Origin: Isoptericola cucumis
GTDB taxonomy: Bacteria; Actinomycetota; Actinomycetes; Actinomycetales; Cellulomonadaceae
Assembly: GCF_014635665.1 (NCBI RefSeq)
Contig: NZ_BMDG01000002.1
Location: 395,772 to 459,771 of the forward strand
Direction: 5' to 3'
Length of the DNA: 64,000 nt
Under the pieces are notes generated by a model. That model saw only the letters and a program-made list of their open reading frames with translations. It was not told where the DNA came from and made no database searches. Made by a program: the position numbers and the translations under genes. Positions 1 through 7,836 of this stretch are shown here, one piece after another; within the stretch, counting starts at the first letter, position 1; the number at the start of each line of letters is the position of its first letter.

Positions 1-236
1 CCTGCCTCGAGTCCCTGTGGACCAAGGAGTCCGGCTGGGACGCCTCGGCGACGAACCCCTCCTCGGGCGCCTACGGCATCCCGCAGTCCCTGCCCGGCTC
101 GAAGATGGCGACCGCCGGCTCCGACTGGCAGTCCAACCCCGCCACGCAGATCGAGTGGGGCCTGGACTACATCTCCGGCCGCTACGGCACCCCGTGCGGC
201 GCGTGGGGCCACTCGCAGTCCGTCGGCTGGTACTGA
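1..236 (+). CDS. C-terminal end of a lysozyme-like cell-wall lytic enzyme (RpfB/aggregation-promoting-factor type), partial
   Basis: The frame beginning at base 3 reads through to TGA at 234-236; the start lies left of the window. The visible 77 residues are the end of a lysozyme-like transglycosylase domain of the aggregation-promoting-factor type. They include a probable catalytic Glu in LWTKESGW, the NPSSGAYGIPQ segment, and a closing part with one Cys in GTPCGAWGHSQ and the terminal aromatic pair WY. In actinobacteria a resuscitation-promoting-factor gene of the RpfB kind, often with DUF348/G5 domains, sits directly upstream of ksgA, so this is probably the local rpfB equivalent: a secreted enzyme cutting peptidoglycan glycan strands. 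The N-terminal domains are not visible, so the exact subtype stays open. Confidence 0.75.
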   Translation, partial: CLESLWTKESGWDASATNPSSGAYGIPQSLPGSKMATAGSDWQSNPATQIEWGLDYISGRYGTPCGAWGHSQSVGWY

Positions 237-244
237 GCCACGGC

Positions 245-256
245 TAAACTCCCTGC
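245..256 (+). promoter_or_regulatory. Leaderless-type -10 box for ksgA
   Basis: TAAACT (245-250) fits the actinobacterial TAnnnT -10 consensus and is followed by exactly 6 nt before the ATG at 257. That places the expected transcription start on the start codon. No Shine-Dalgarno sequence precedes the ATG. The box begins only 8 nt after the upstream stop codon. Confidence 0.5.
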
Positions 257-1129
257 ATGACCCATACCCCTGGCGCCCTGCTCGGCCCTGCGGAGATCCG
301 CGAGCTGGCAGGGCGCCTCGGCGTGCGGCCCACCAAGACGCTCGGCCAGAACTTCGTGCACGACGGCGGCACCGTCCGCAAGATCGTGCGTGCGGCGGCC
401 CTGCGGCCCGGCGAGCGGGTGGTCGAGATCGGCCCCGGCCTCGGGTCCCTGACCCTCGGCCTGCTCGAGGCCGGCTGCTCCGTGGTCGCGGTCGAGATCG
501 ACCCGGTGCTCGCCGGCGAGATCGAGGCCACCGTGGCCGCGCACGCCCCCGGCGCCGACTTCGAGGTCGTGGTGGCCGACGCGCTGGACGTCACCGCGCT
601 GCCGGGGGAGCCGCCCACCGCCCTGGTGGCGAACCTGCCCTACAACGTCGCCGTCCCCGTGCTGCTGACGTTCCTGCAGCGCTTCGACTCCCTCGAGCGC
701 GTGCTCGTCATGGTGCAGGCGGAGGTGGCCGACCGGCTCGCCGCCCCGCCCGGCTCGCGCACGTACGGCATCCCGTCCGTCAAGGCGGCCTGGTACGCCG
801 CCGCGCGGCGGTCCCTCACCGTGAGCCGCAACGTCTTCTGGCCCGTGCCGAACGTCGACTCCGCGCTCGTGGCGCTGGAGCGTCGTGACCCGCCGCCGAC
901 CACGGCGTCGCGCGAGCAGGTCTTCACGGTCATCGACGCCGCGTTCGCCCAGCGCCGCAAGACGCTGCGGGCCGCGCTGTCCGGGCTGTTCGGCTCGGGC
1001 GCCGCCGCGGAGGAGGCGCTCCGCGCCGCCGGCGTCGACCCGGGCCTGCGGGGGGAGCGGCTCGACGTCGCCGACTTCGCGCGGATCGCCGAGCGGCTGG
1101 GGCGACCTGCTGGCACGGTGGACGCGTGA
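257..1129 (+). CDS. ksgA: 16S rRNA dimethyladenosine transferase (RsmA/KsgA)
   Basis: A 290-residue SAM-dependent methyltransferase that dimethylates two adjacent adenines in the 3'-terminal helix of 16S rRNA late in 30S subunit assembly. The family hallmarks are present: the N-terminal TLGQNF segment (28-33), SAM motif [11 protein letters not shown] (57-66), an acidic VEID after motif I, and the catalytic NLPYN loop (126-130). Length is normal. The ATG is chosen because the TLGQNF motif lies at the expected distance and the -10 box sits 6 nt upstream. The stop overlaps the ispE GTG by 4 bp, the conserved actinobacterial rpf–ksgA–ispE order. Confidence 0.97.
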   Translation: MTHTPGALLGPAEIRELAGRLGVRPTKTLGQNFVHDGGTVRKIVRAAALRPGERVVEIGPGLGSLTLGLLEAGCSVVAVEIDPVLAGEIEATVAAHAPGADFEVVVADALDVTALPGEPPTALVANLPYNVAVPVLLTFLQRFDSLERVLVMVQAEVADRLAAPPGSRTYGIPSVKAAWYAAARRSLTVSRNVFWPVPNVDSALVALERRDPPPTTASREQVFTVIDAAFAQRRKTLRAALSGLFGSGAAAEEALRAAGVDPGLRGERLDVADFARIAERLGRPAGTVDA

Positions 1130-2088
1130 CGCACCTCGCCGCCGCCCCGACGCCGTCCGTCCGCGTCCGCGCGCCCGGCAAGATCAACCTGTCCCTGCGG
1201 GTCGGCCCGGTGCAGGACGACGGCTTCCACCCGCTCGTGACGATCTTCCAGGCCGTCGCCCTGTACGAGGAGGTCACCGCCCGGGAGGTGCCGCCCGGCT
1301 CCGGCGTGAGCCTCACCGTCGACGGCCCGCAGGCCGAGCGGGTGCCGCTCGACCGCACCAACCTCGCCTGGCGCGCGGCCGAGGCGCTCGCCGAGCACGT
1401 CGGGCTGGCCGCCGACGTCGCGCTGCACGTCGTCAAGGGCGTGCCCGTGGCGGGCGGCATGGCCGGCGGTTCGGCGGACGCCGCCGCGACCCTGGTGGCG
1501 TGCGACGCCCTCTGGGAGACCGGCCTGCCCCGCTCCGAGCTGCAGACCGTCGCCGCCGGGCTGGGCTCCGACGTCCCCTTCGCGCTGCTGGGCCACACCG
1601 CCGTCGGCACGGGCCGCGGGCACCTGCTCACGCCGGCCATGACGCGCGGCGAGTTCCACTGGGTCTTCGCCACCCGCGACGACGGCCTCTCGACTCCCGC
1701 CGTCTACGGGCGGTTCGACGAGCTCGGCGCCGGCGCCCCGTCGGGCGACGCGCCCGACGAGATGCCCGCGGACCCCGGCCTGGCCGAGGAGACCGGGCTC
1801 ATGCAGGCGCTGCGCGCCGGCGACCCCCACGCGCTGGGTGCCGCGCTGCACAACGACCTCCAGGAGGCCGCCCTGTCGCTGCGCCCCGAGCTGGCCCGCA
1901 CGCTGGAGGTCGCCCGCGAGGCGGGGGCGCTGGGCACGCTCGTCTCCGGCTCCGGCCCCAGCGTCGCGGCCCTGGCACGCTCGCGCCAGCACGCGCTCGC
2001 CATCGCCGCGACGTGGACGGCGGAGGGTGCCGCCGACGCGGTGTGGTGCACCAGCGGCCCGGCGCAGGGCGCCCGCGTCCTGCCCTGA
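1126..2088 (+). CDS. ispE: 4-diphosphocytidyl-2-C-methyl-D-erythritol kinase (IspE)
   Basis: A GHMP-family kinase of the non-mevalonate (MEP) isoprenoid pathway that phosphorylates the 2-hydroxyl of CDP-methylerythritol. The 320-residue product shows the substrate-binding start [10 protein letters not shown] (15-24), the GHMP phosphate loop [14 protein letters not shown] (107-120), and the C-terminal glycine motif [11 protein letters not shown]. The start is GTG at 1126, whose GTGA overlaps the ksgA TGA, so translation is probably coupled. The gene ends 23 bp from the stop of the convergent esterase gene; no strong terminator hairpin is evident in that gap. Confidence 0.96.
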   Translation: MTHLAAAPTPSVRVRAPGKINLSLRVGPVQDDGFHPLVTIFQAVALYEEVTAREVPPGSGVSLTVDGPQAERVPLDRTNLAWRAAEALAEHVGLAADVALHVVKGVPVAGGMAGGSADAAATLVACDALWETGLPRSELQTVAAGLGSDVPFALLGHTAVGTGRGHLLTPAMTRGEFHWVFATRDDGLSTPAVYGRFDELGAGAPSGDAPDEMPADPGLAEETGLMQALRAGDPHALGAALHNDLQEAALSLRPELARTLEVAREAGALGTLVSGSGPSVAALARSRQHALAIAATWTAEGAADAVWCTSGPAQGARVLP

Positions 2089-2110
2089 CCCGCACGTTGC
2101 TGTCGGCCGG

Positions 2111-3100
2111 TCAGACGTGCTTGGCCAGCCAGGCCAGGGCCGGGGCGAACCGGTAGGCCTCGCCGCCCTCGTGCCCGTTGTAGGGGTAGACGTCGATCCG
2201 CTTCTCGGCGGGGCCGTCGGCCCCGGTGTGCAGGCCCCAGGAGTTGAACGCGGCGTACACGGTGGACGGCGGGCAGACGGTGTCCATGAGCGCCGTGGAG
2301 AACAGCCCGGCGGCGCGGGCCCGGCGCGCGAAGCTCACCCCGTCGAGGTAGGAGAACGTGCGCCACACGGCGTCCTCGTGCTCCCGGTGCACCGACAGGT
2401 ACTTCGTGATCTCGCCGTAGGGCATGGCGTCGGAGATCTCGACGGCGCGCCGGTAGTGGCACAGGAAGGGCACGTCCGGCAGGGCCGCCGCGACGTCGGG
2501 GACCAGGCCGGCCACGGCGAGGGTGATCCCGCCGCCCTGGCTGATGCCGGCGACCGCGACGCGCGCGGGGTCGATGCCGTCGACCTGGCGCACGGCGTCG
2601 ACGGCCCGCACCCCGTCGGTGAACACGCGCCGGTAGTAGTGGTCGGCCGGGTCGAGGACGCCGCGGGTCATGACGCCCGGCAGGGCCGGCCCGCTGCCGA
2701 CCGGGTCCGGGGTGTCGCCGCCCGAGCCCCAGCCCGTGCCCTGCCCGCGCGTGTCCATCACCAGGTGCGCGTACCCCGCGGCGGCCAGGGCGAGCCGCTC
2801 GTGCGGCAGGCCGCGTCCGCCGCCGTACCCGAGGAACTCGACGACGGCGGGGAGCGGCCCCTCGGCGTGCGCGGGCCGCACCAGCCAGCCCTTGACCGGG
2901 TGCCCGCCGAAGCCGGGGAAGGTCACGTCGTCGACCACGACGGCGGTGAGCCCGGTGTCCACGCGGACCAGCTCCGGGCCGCCGCCGTGCCTGCGCGCCT
3001 CGGCGATCGTCCCGGTCCAGAACTCGTCGAAGTCGGCGGGCTCGTCGAGCTCGGGACGGTACGCCTCGAGCTCGGCGCGGGACAGGTCGAACTGGGCCAT
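2111..3100 (-). CDS. Acetylxylan esterase / cephalosporin-C deacetylase family (CE7) enzyme
   Basis: A 329-residue alpha/beta hydrolase of the AXE1/CE7 family, which removes acetyl groups from xylo-oligosaccharides and cephalosporin C, usually in the cytoplasm. It shows the N-terminal DEFW segment, the long cap-proximal region ending MDTRGQGTGW, the nucleophile elbow GISQGGG (Ser about 187), a plausible acid Asp in DTVCPPS, and the catalytic His in YNGHEGG near the C-terminus. There is no signal peptide. The ATG at 3100 has GGAGG 5-6 nt upstream. It stands divergent to the ROK regulator of the mannan locus, so it may deacetylate imported oligosaccharides; that functional link is inference. 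Confidence 0.88.
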   Translation of the reverse strand: MAQFDLSRAELEAYRPELDEPADFDEFWTGTIAEARRHGGGPELVRVDTGLTAVVVDDVTFPGFGGHPVKGWLVRPAHAEGPLPAVVEFLGYGGGRGLPHERLALAAAGYAHLVMDTRGQGTGWGSGGDTPDPVGSGPALPGVMTRGVLDPADHYYRRVFTDGVRAVDAVRQVDGIDPARVAVAGISQGGGITLAVAGLVPDVAAALPDVPFLCHYRRAVEISDAMPYGEITKYLSVHREHEDAVWRTFSYLDGVSFARRARAAGLFSTALMDTVCPPSTVYAAFNSWGLHTGADGPAEKRIDVYPYNGHEGGEAYRFAPALAWLAKHV

Positions 3101-3152
3101 GGGTCCTCCGGGTCGCGAGCGGACCGGCGTCCGTGCCGGCGCGTCAGCACTG

Positions 3153-3158
3153 TAGCGT
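3153..3158 (+). promoter_or_regulatory. Probable -10 box for the ROK regulator
   Basis: TAGCGT fits TAnnnT and lies 55 nt before the GTG start at 3214. A purine-rich GCGGGGGGA ribosome site follows just ahead of the start. The divergent esterase start is 53 bp away, so the two promoters share this short interval. Confidence 0.35.
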
Positions 3159-3213
3159 CGCGCGCGGGACGACGTCGTCAGGCGGGTCGAGCGAGGGCGA
3201 GCGGGGGGACGCA

Positions 3214-4452
3214 GTGGGACGCGGGACCAACCTGCCGCGCGTGGGGGACTTCAACCAGCGCGTGGTGCTCGACCGGATCCGCCGGGCCGCGCACGGCGTG
3301 AGCCGCGTGGAGCTGGCCGCCAGCACGGGGCTGTCCCTGCAGACGATCTCGAACATCGTCACCCGGCTGCTGGCGCGCGGGCTGGTGGTCGAGGGGGAGC
3401 GCAAGGCCGAGGGGCGGGGCAAGCCGCGCACGATGCTGCACCTGGACCCGCGGGGTGCGCACGCCCTCGGCGTGCACGTGGACCCGGTGGTCGTGACCGC
3501 CGTGCTCACCGACCTCGACGGGGCGGTGCTCCAGCGCCGGACGCTGCCGACGCCCGTCGGCCCCGACGCGCTGGTCTCGGCCGTCGCCACGACCACCCGC
3601 GAGCTGCTCGACGCCGCGGGCATCGAGCCGGCCGGGGTTCTGGGGCTCGGGGTGGCCGCGCCGGGGCCGATCGACATGTCCGCCGGGCGGGTCATCCACC
3701 CGCCGCTGCTGGAGGGCTGGTCCGACGTCCCCCTGCGCGACGCGCTGGCGCGCGCCACCGGCCTCGACGTGCTGCTCGAGAAGGACGTGAGCGCGGCGAT
3801 GGTCGCGGAGCTGTGGCGCGGCAACCGGATGCTGCGGGGCACGTCGTTGTTCTTCTCCATGGGCTTCGGGGTCGCGGCCGCCGTCGCGCACGAGGGCGAG
3901 CTCTTCGCCGGCACGTCCCGCAACGCGGGGGAGGTGGGCCACCTCATCGTGGATCCGGACGGCCCCTCGTGCGACTGCGGGCACCGGGGCTGCATCGGGG
4001 TGAGCGCCGCGCCGGCGACGCTCGTGCGCGACGCGGTCGACCGCGGTCTGCTCGACCCCGGCACGCCGCGGGTCACGCCGCGCGAGCTGGACGCCGCGCT
4101 CACCCGGGTGTGCCGGCAGGCCGGCGCGGGCGACCGGTCGGCGGGCGACGTGCTGCGCACCTCGGCACGCCGGGTCGCGCGCGGGATCACGATCGTCGCC
4201 GACCTGGTGGACGCCGACGTCGTGGTCTTCGGCGGGCCGAGCTGGTCGCGGCTCGCGCCGTTCTACGTGCCCGTCGTGCGAGCAGAGCTCGCCGCGCACG
4301 CGACGCTGCGGGAGATGCACCCGGTGGAGGTGCTCGGGTCCGCGGTCGGCGACGACGTGGGCGCCGTCGGGGCGGCGAGCCTGGTGCTCGACGACGCCTT
4401 CGCGCCGCGGCCGTCCGGGCTGGTTGGCGCCACGGGCGTCGTGCAGCCCTGA
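3214..4452 (+). CDS. ROK-family transcriptional repressor
   Basis: 412 residues from GTG 3214, chosen because a GGGGGGA site precedes it and the upstream in-frame extension is not protein-like. An N-terminal winged helix-turn-helix (about 12-60, with RVELAASTGLSLQTISNIVTRLL) precedes a ROK sugar-kinase-like domain. The ROK zinc motif CDCGHRGCIG is present. The expected DxGGT phosphate loop is replaced by HVDPVVV, as usual for ROK regulators that sense sugars without phosphorylating them. It lies 139 bp upstream of a sugar ABC transporter–mannosidase operon. The AT-rich inverted repeat over that operon's promoter (4514-4538) is the probable operator. Role inferred: repressor of mannan or oligosaccharide use. 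Confidence 0.9.
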   Translation: MGRGTNLPRVGDFNQRVVLDRIRRAAHGVSRVELAASTGLSLQTISNIVTRLLARGLVVEGERKAEGRGKPRTMLHLDPRGAHALGVHVDPVVVTAVLTDLDGAVLQRRTLPTPVGPDALVSAVATTTRELLDAAGIEPAGVLGLGVAAPGPIDMSAGRVIHPPLLEGWSDVPLRDALARATGLDVLLEKDVSAAMVAELWRGNRMLRGTSLFFSMGFGVAAAVAHEGELFAGTSRNAGEVGHLIVDPDGPSCDCGHRGCIGVSAAPATLVRDAVDRGLLDPGTPRVTPRELDAALTRVCRQAGAGDRSAGDVLRTSARRVARGITIVADLVDADVVVFGGPSWSRLAPFYVPVVRAELAAHATLREMHPVEVLGSAVGDDVGAVGAASLVLDDAFAPRPSGLVGATGVVQP

Positions 4453-4505
4453 GGGCCGCCGAACCGGACCCTCGTGACCGCTTCGGGCCGGCACCCGTGA
4501 GAGGG

Positions 4506-4538
4506 TTGACATCATTAAATCTATTCTGTTGAGTTAAT
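4506..4538 (+). promoter_or_regulatory. Promoter and inverted-repeat operator of the mannose-oligosaccharide transport operon
   Basis: A rare AT-rich island in GC-rich DNA. ATTAAAT (4514-4520) and AGTTAAT (4532-4538) form an inverted repeat with one mismatch, separated by 11 nt (18 bp centre to centre). TATTCT (4522-4527), a good TAnnnT -10 box, lies inside the spacer; TTGACA (4506-4511) is an alternative -35. A repressor bound to both arms would cover the -10. The ROK protein encoded just upstream is the obvious candidate. Confidence 0.6.
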
Positions 4539-4591
4539 CGCGTCAGGCGGCCCGACGCCGTCGGGCCACGCACTGTGGGCAAAGGAGCACC

Positions 4592-5950
4592 ATGCGACTG
4601 GCACGACCCCTGGCCGCGGGAACCGCGGCAGCAGCGCTCGTCCTTGTGGTCGGCGCGTGCGGCTCGGGCACGGGCGGCGACGACGGCGAGGCGACGATCA
4701 AGATCGCCTACCAGAAGTTCGGCAACTTCACGCAGGCCGACGAGCTGTTCAAGGACGTCAAGGCGGAGTACGAGGACGCCAACCCCGACGTCACCATCGA
4801 GCTCGTGCCCATCGAGGCCAGCCAGAACGACTACTTCACCAAGCTGGCCCTCATGCAGCGCTCGCCGAGCACCGCGCCGGACCTCATGTACGAGGACACG
4901 TTCATGATCAAGTCCGACGTCGAGGCGGGATACCTCCTGCCGCTCGACGACCACCTCGCCGGCTGGGACGAGTGGGACCAGTTCGTCGACACCGCGAAGC
5001 AGGCCGGGCTCGGCGACGACGGCAAGACGTACGGCGTGCCCATGGGCACCGACACCCGCGGCCTGTGGTTCAACAAGAAGGTGCTGGCCAAGGCGGGCCT
5101 GCCCGAGGACTGGGCCCCGAAGACCTGGGACGAGCTGCTCGAGGCCGCCCGCGCCATCAAGAAGGCCGACCCGGACGTCATCCCGCTCAACGTGTACTCG
5201 GGCAAGCCCATGGGCGAGGGCTCGACGATGCAGGGCTTCGAGATGCTCCTGTACGGCACGGGCGGCACGCTCTACGACGACGCGTCGTCGAAGTGGGTCG
5301 TCGGCTCGCAGGAGTTCGTCGACTCGCTGGCCTTCATCGAGACCATCTACTCCGAGGGGCTCGCCCCGACGCCGCAGCAGGCGCTCGACCCCAACGTCGG
5401 CAACACCGTCTCGGCCGAGTGGCTGCCCGCCGACCAGCTGGGCATCGCCCTCGACGGGTCGTGGATGCCGGGCACGTGGCTGGAGGAGGGCACCGCGCCC
5501 TGGCCCGAGTGGACCGAGGTCATGGGCACGGCCGCGATGCCCACGCAGGACGGCCAGGAACCCGGCGCGGTGAGCATGTCCGGCGGCTGGACCCTGTCCG
5601 TCGGCGCCGGCACGGAGCACCCGGACGAGGCGTTCGACGTGCTGACGATGGCGCTCGACAAGGAGAACTCGCTGCGGTTCGCGATCGACAACAGCCAGAT
5701 CGCGGTGCGCACCGACGTCGCCGAGGAGCCGTCGTACGCCGAGGCGAACCCGACCGTGCCGTTCTTCTCCGACCTCGTCGAGGTGACGAACTTCCGCCCG
5801 GCCACGTCCGACTACGCGCAGATCTCCAACGCGATCCAGGTCGCGATGGAGGCCGTCATGACCGGACAGGCGTCGCCCGAGGACGCAGCCGCCGCCTACG
5901 ACCAGGCCGTGGTCGACCAGGTCGGCGAAGAGAACACCACGGAGGGCTGA
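4592..5950 (+). CDS. Sugar ABC transporter substrate-binding lipoprotein (family 1)
   Basis: A 452-residue extracellular solute-binding protein. The N-terminal signal ends in the lipobox VVGAC (Cys23), followed by a Gly/Asp linker, so it is membrane-anchored outside the cell. The body has the family-1 pattern: an early IAYQKFGNF strand, GVPMGTDTRGLWFNKK, and a late SMSGGWTLSVGAG segment that usually lines the sugar site. The ATG has AAAGGAG 6 nt upstream. It is first in an operon with two permeases and GH38/GH76 mannosidases, so the ligand is probably an alpha-manno-oligosaccharide. No ATPase gene is present here; such importers commonly borrow a shared MsiK-type ATPase. Confidence 0.93.
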   Translation: MRLARPLAAGTAAAALVLVVGACGSGTGGDDGEATIKIAYQKFGNFTQADELFKDVKAEYEDANPDVTIELVPIEASQNDYFTKLALMQRSPSTAPDLMYEDTFMIKSDVEAGYLLPLDDHLAGWDEWDQFVDTAKQAGLGDDGKTYGVPMGTDTRGLWFNKKVLAKAGLPEDWAPKTWDELLEAARAIKKADPDVIPLNVYSGKPMGEGSTMQGFEMLLYGTGGTLYDDASSKWVVGSQEFVDSLAFIETIYSEGLAPTPQQALDPNVGNTVSAEWLPADQLGIALDGSWMPGTWLEEGTAPWPEWTEVMGTAAMPTQDGQEPGAVSMSGGWTLSVGAGTEHPDEAFDVLTMALDKENSLRFAIDNSQIAVRTDVAEEPSYAEANPTVPFFSDLVEVTNFRPATSDYAQISNAIQVAMEAVMTGQASPEDAAAAYDQAVVDQVGEENTTEG

Positions 5951-5954
5951 GCAG

Positions 5955-6890
5955 ATGGCCACCCTCGCCCCCGCCGCCGCGGGGACGAGGGGGCCCGGCC
6001 CTCAGGCGTCGCGCGGCAGGCACCTGCGGCGCGACGCCCGGCGTCTGGTCCCTCTCGCCCCGGCCGTGGTCCTCCTCGCGCTCTTCATGCTCGGCCCCGT
6101 GCTCTGGTCGTTCTACGGCTCGTTCACGAACGCCGCGCTGACGGGCCCGGCCGCGGCGAACCCCGAGTTCGTCGGCTTCGAGAACTACGCGAACCTGCTG
6201 GCGGACCCCGACTTCCCGAAGTCGCTGTGGCTGACGGTGCTGTTCGTCGTCGCGTCGGCGATCGTCGGGCAGAACGTGCTCGGGCTGTCGCTCGCGATGC
6301 TCATGCGCTCCGCCGTGGCGCCCGTGCGCGCGGTGGTCGCCACCCTCGTGGTCGCCGCCTGGGTGCTGCCGGAGATCGTCGCCGCGTTCGCGGCCTACGC
6401 CTTCTTCCACGCCGACGGCACGCTGAACTCGGTGCTGTCCGGCATCGGGGTCGCCGGCCCCGACTGGCTGTTCGAGTACCCGATGCTCGCCGTGATCCTC
6501 GCCAACGTCTGGCGCGGGACGGCGTTCTCGATGATGGTCTACTCCGCCGCCATCGCCGAGGTGCCGCCGGAGATCACCGAGGCCGCGACCGTCGACGGCG
6601 CCTCCGGGGTGCAGCGCCTCGTGTGGGTCACGCTGCCCACGATCCGCCGCAGTATCTCGACGAACCTCATGCTCACCACGCTGCAGACCCTGTCGGTCTT
6701 CACGCTCATCTACGTGATGACCGGCGGTGGGCCCGGCACGGACAGCTCCACGCTGCCGATCCTCGCCTACCAGGAGGCGTTCAAGTTCGCGCAGGTGGGC
6801 TACGGCACCGCCATCGCGACCGTCATGCTCGTCATCGGCGCGGTCTTCTCCGTGGTGTACATCCGCAGCCTCAAGCCGGAGGTGGACTGA
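5955..6890 (+). CDS. Sugar ABC transporter permease (MalF/UgpA type)
   Basis: A 311-residue inner-membrane permease with about six hydrophobic segments; the first, LAPAVVLLALFMLGPVLW, follows a basic, Pro/Gly-rich cytoplasmic start. The EAA loop that docks the ATPase is EITEAATVDGASGVQRLVWVT. It starts 4 nt after the binding-protein stop and its TGA overlaps the next permease start (ATGA), so the two permeases are translationally coupled. It should pair with the next product to form the heterodimeric channel. Confidence 0.95.
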   Translation: MATLAPAAAGTRGPGPQASRGRHLRRDARRLVPLAPAVVLLALFMLGPVLWSFYGSFTNAALTGPAAANPEFVGFENYANLLADPDFPKSLWLTVLFVVASAIVGQNVLGLSLAMLMRSAVAPVRAVVATLVVAAWVLPEIVAAFAAYAFFHADGTLNSVLSGIGVAGPDWLFEYPMLAVILANVWRGTAFSMMVYSAAIAEVPPEITEAATVDGASGVQRLVWVTLPTIRRSISTNLMLTTLQTLSVFTLIYVMTGGGPGTDSSTLPILAYQEAFKFAQVGYGTAIATVMLVIGAVFSVVYIRSLKPEVD

Positions 6891-7795
6891 TGGCCGACGT
6901 CGCCGCTCCCGCCCGTCGCACCCCCGCGGTGCCGGCGCCCGCCCGTCGCTCCCACCGGCCGTCGATGGCCGCGCCCGGCCAGCGGCTGACCCGGATGCTC
7001 GCCAACCTCGTGCTCGTCGTCGTGGGGCTGTGCTTCCTGCTGCCGCTCGGCTGGATCGTCCTGGCGTCCCTCGACGCGCGGGCGACGCTCGTCGTGGACC
7101 TGCCCGACGAGGTGACGTTCGCGAACTTCACCGCCGTGATGACGCCCGAGCAGACGTGGGTGCCGCTGTGGAACGCCTTCGTGCTCTCGGCGGGCGCCGG
7201 CCTCGTGACGGTGCTCGCCGCGGTCCTCGCCGCCTACCCGCTGTCGCGGTACCGGATGCGGTTCAACAAGCCGTTCATGTACGCCGTCCTGTTCGGGACG
7301 TGCCTGCCCATCACCGCGATGATGGTGCCGGTCTACTCCCTGTTCGTGCGGCTGAACCTGCTCGACTCCCTGCCGGGGACCATCTTCTTCATGGCGGCGA
7401 CCTCGCTGCCGATGGCCCTGTGGATGACGAAGAACTTCATGGACTCCGTGCCGCTCTCCCTGGAGGAGGCGGCCTGGACCGACGGCGCGTCCGCCATGAC
7501 GACGCTGCGGCGCATCGTGCTGCCGCTCATGCGGCCCGGCCTCGCGGTCGTCTTCATCTTCGTGTTCATCCAGGCGTGGGGGAACTTCTTCGTCCCGTTC
7601 GTGCTGCTCCTCTCGCCCGAGAAGCAGCCGGCGGCGGTGAGCATCTTCGCCTTCTTCGGGCAGTACGGGTCGGTGGCCTACGGCCAGCTCGCCGCGTACT
7701 CGATGCTCTACTCCCTGCCCGTGATCGGACTGTACGTGCTCGTCTCGCGCATCTCCGGCTCCGGCTTCTCCCTCGCCGGCGCCGTCAAGGGCTGA
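6890..7795 (+). CDS. Sugar ABC transporter permease (MalG/UgpE type)
   Basis: 301 residues from the ATG at 6890, whose ATGA overlaps the previous stop. After a Pro/Arg-rich cytoplasmic N-terminus come six predicted membrane spans, beginning LANLVLVVVGLCFLLPLGW. The EAA loop is SLEEAAWTDGASAMTTLRRI. This order and size are standard for the second permease of CUT1 carbohydrate importers. A 41-nt gap separates it from the alpha-mannosidase, which has its own AGGAG site. Confidence 0.95.
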   Translation: MADVAAPARRTPAVPAPARRSHRPSMAAPGQRLTRMLANLVLVVVGLCFLLPLGWIVLASLDARATLVVDLPDEVTFANFTAVMTPEQTWVPLWNAFVLSAGAGLVTVLAAVLAAYPLSRYRMRFNKPFMYAVLFGTCLPITAMMVPVYSLFVRLNLLDSLPGTIFFMAATSLPMALWMTKNFMDSVPLSLEEAAWTDGASAMTTLRRIVLPLMRPGLAVVFIFVFIQAWGNFFVPFVLLLSPEKQPAAVSIFAFFGQYGSVAYGQLAAYSMLYSLPVIGLYVLVSRISGSGFSLAGAVKG

Positions 7796-7836
7796 CCAGC
7801 CCTGTCCGTCCCACCCAGCATCAGGAGCTTCGATCC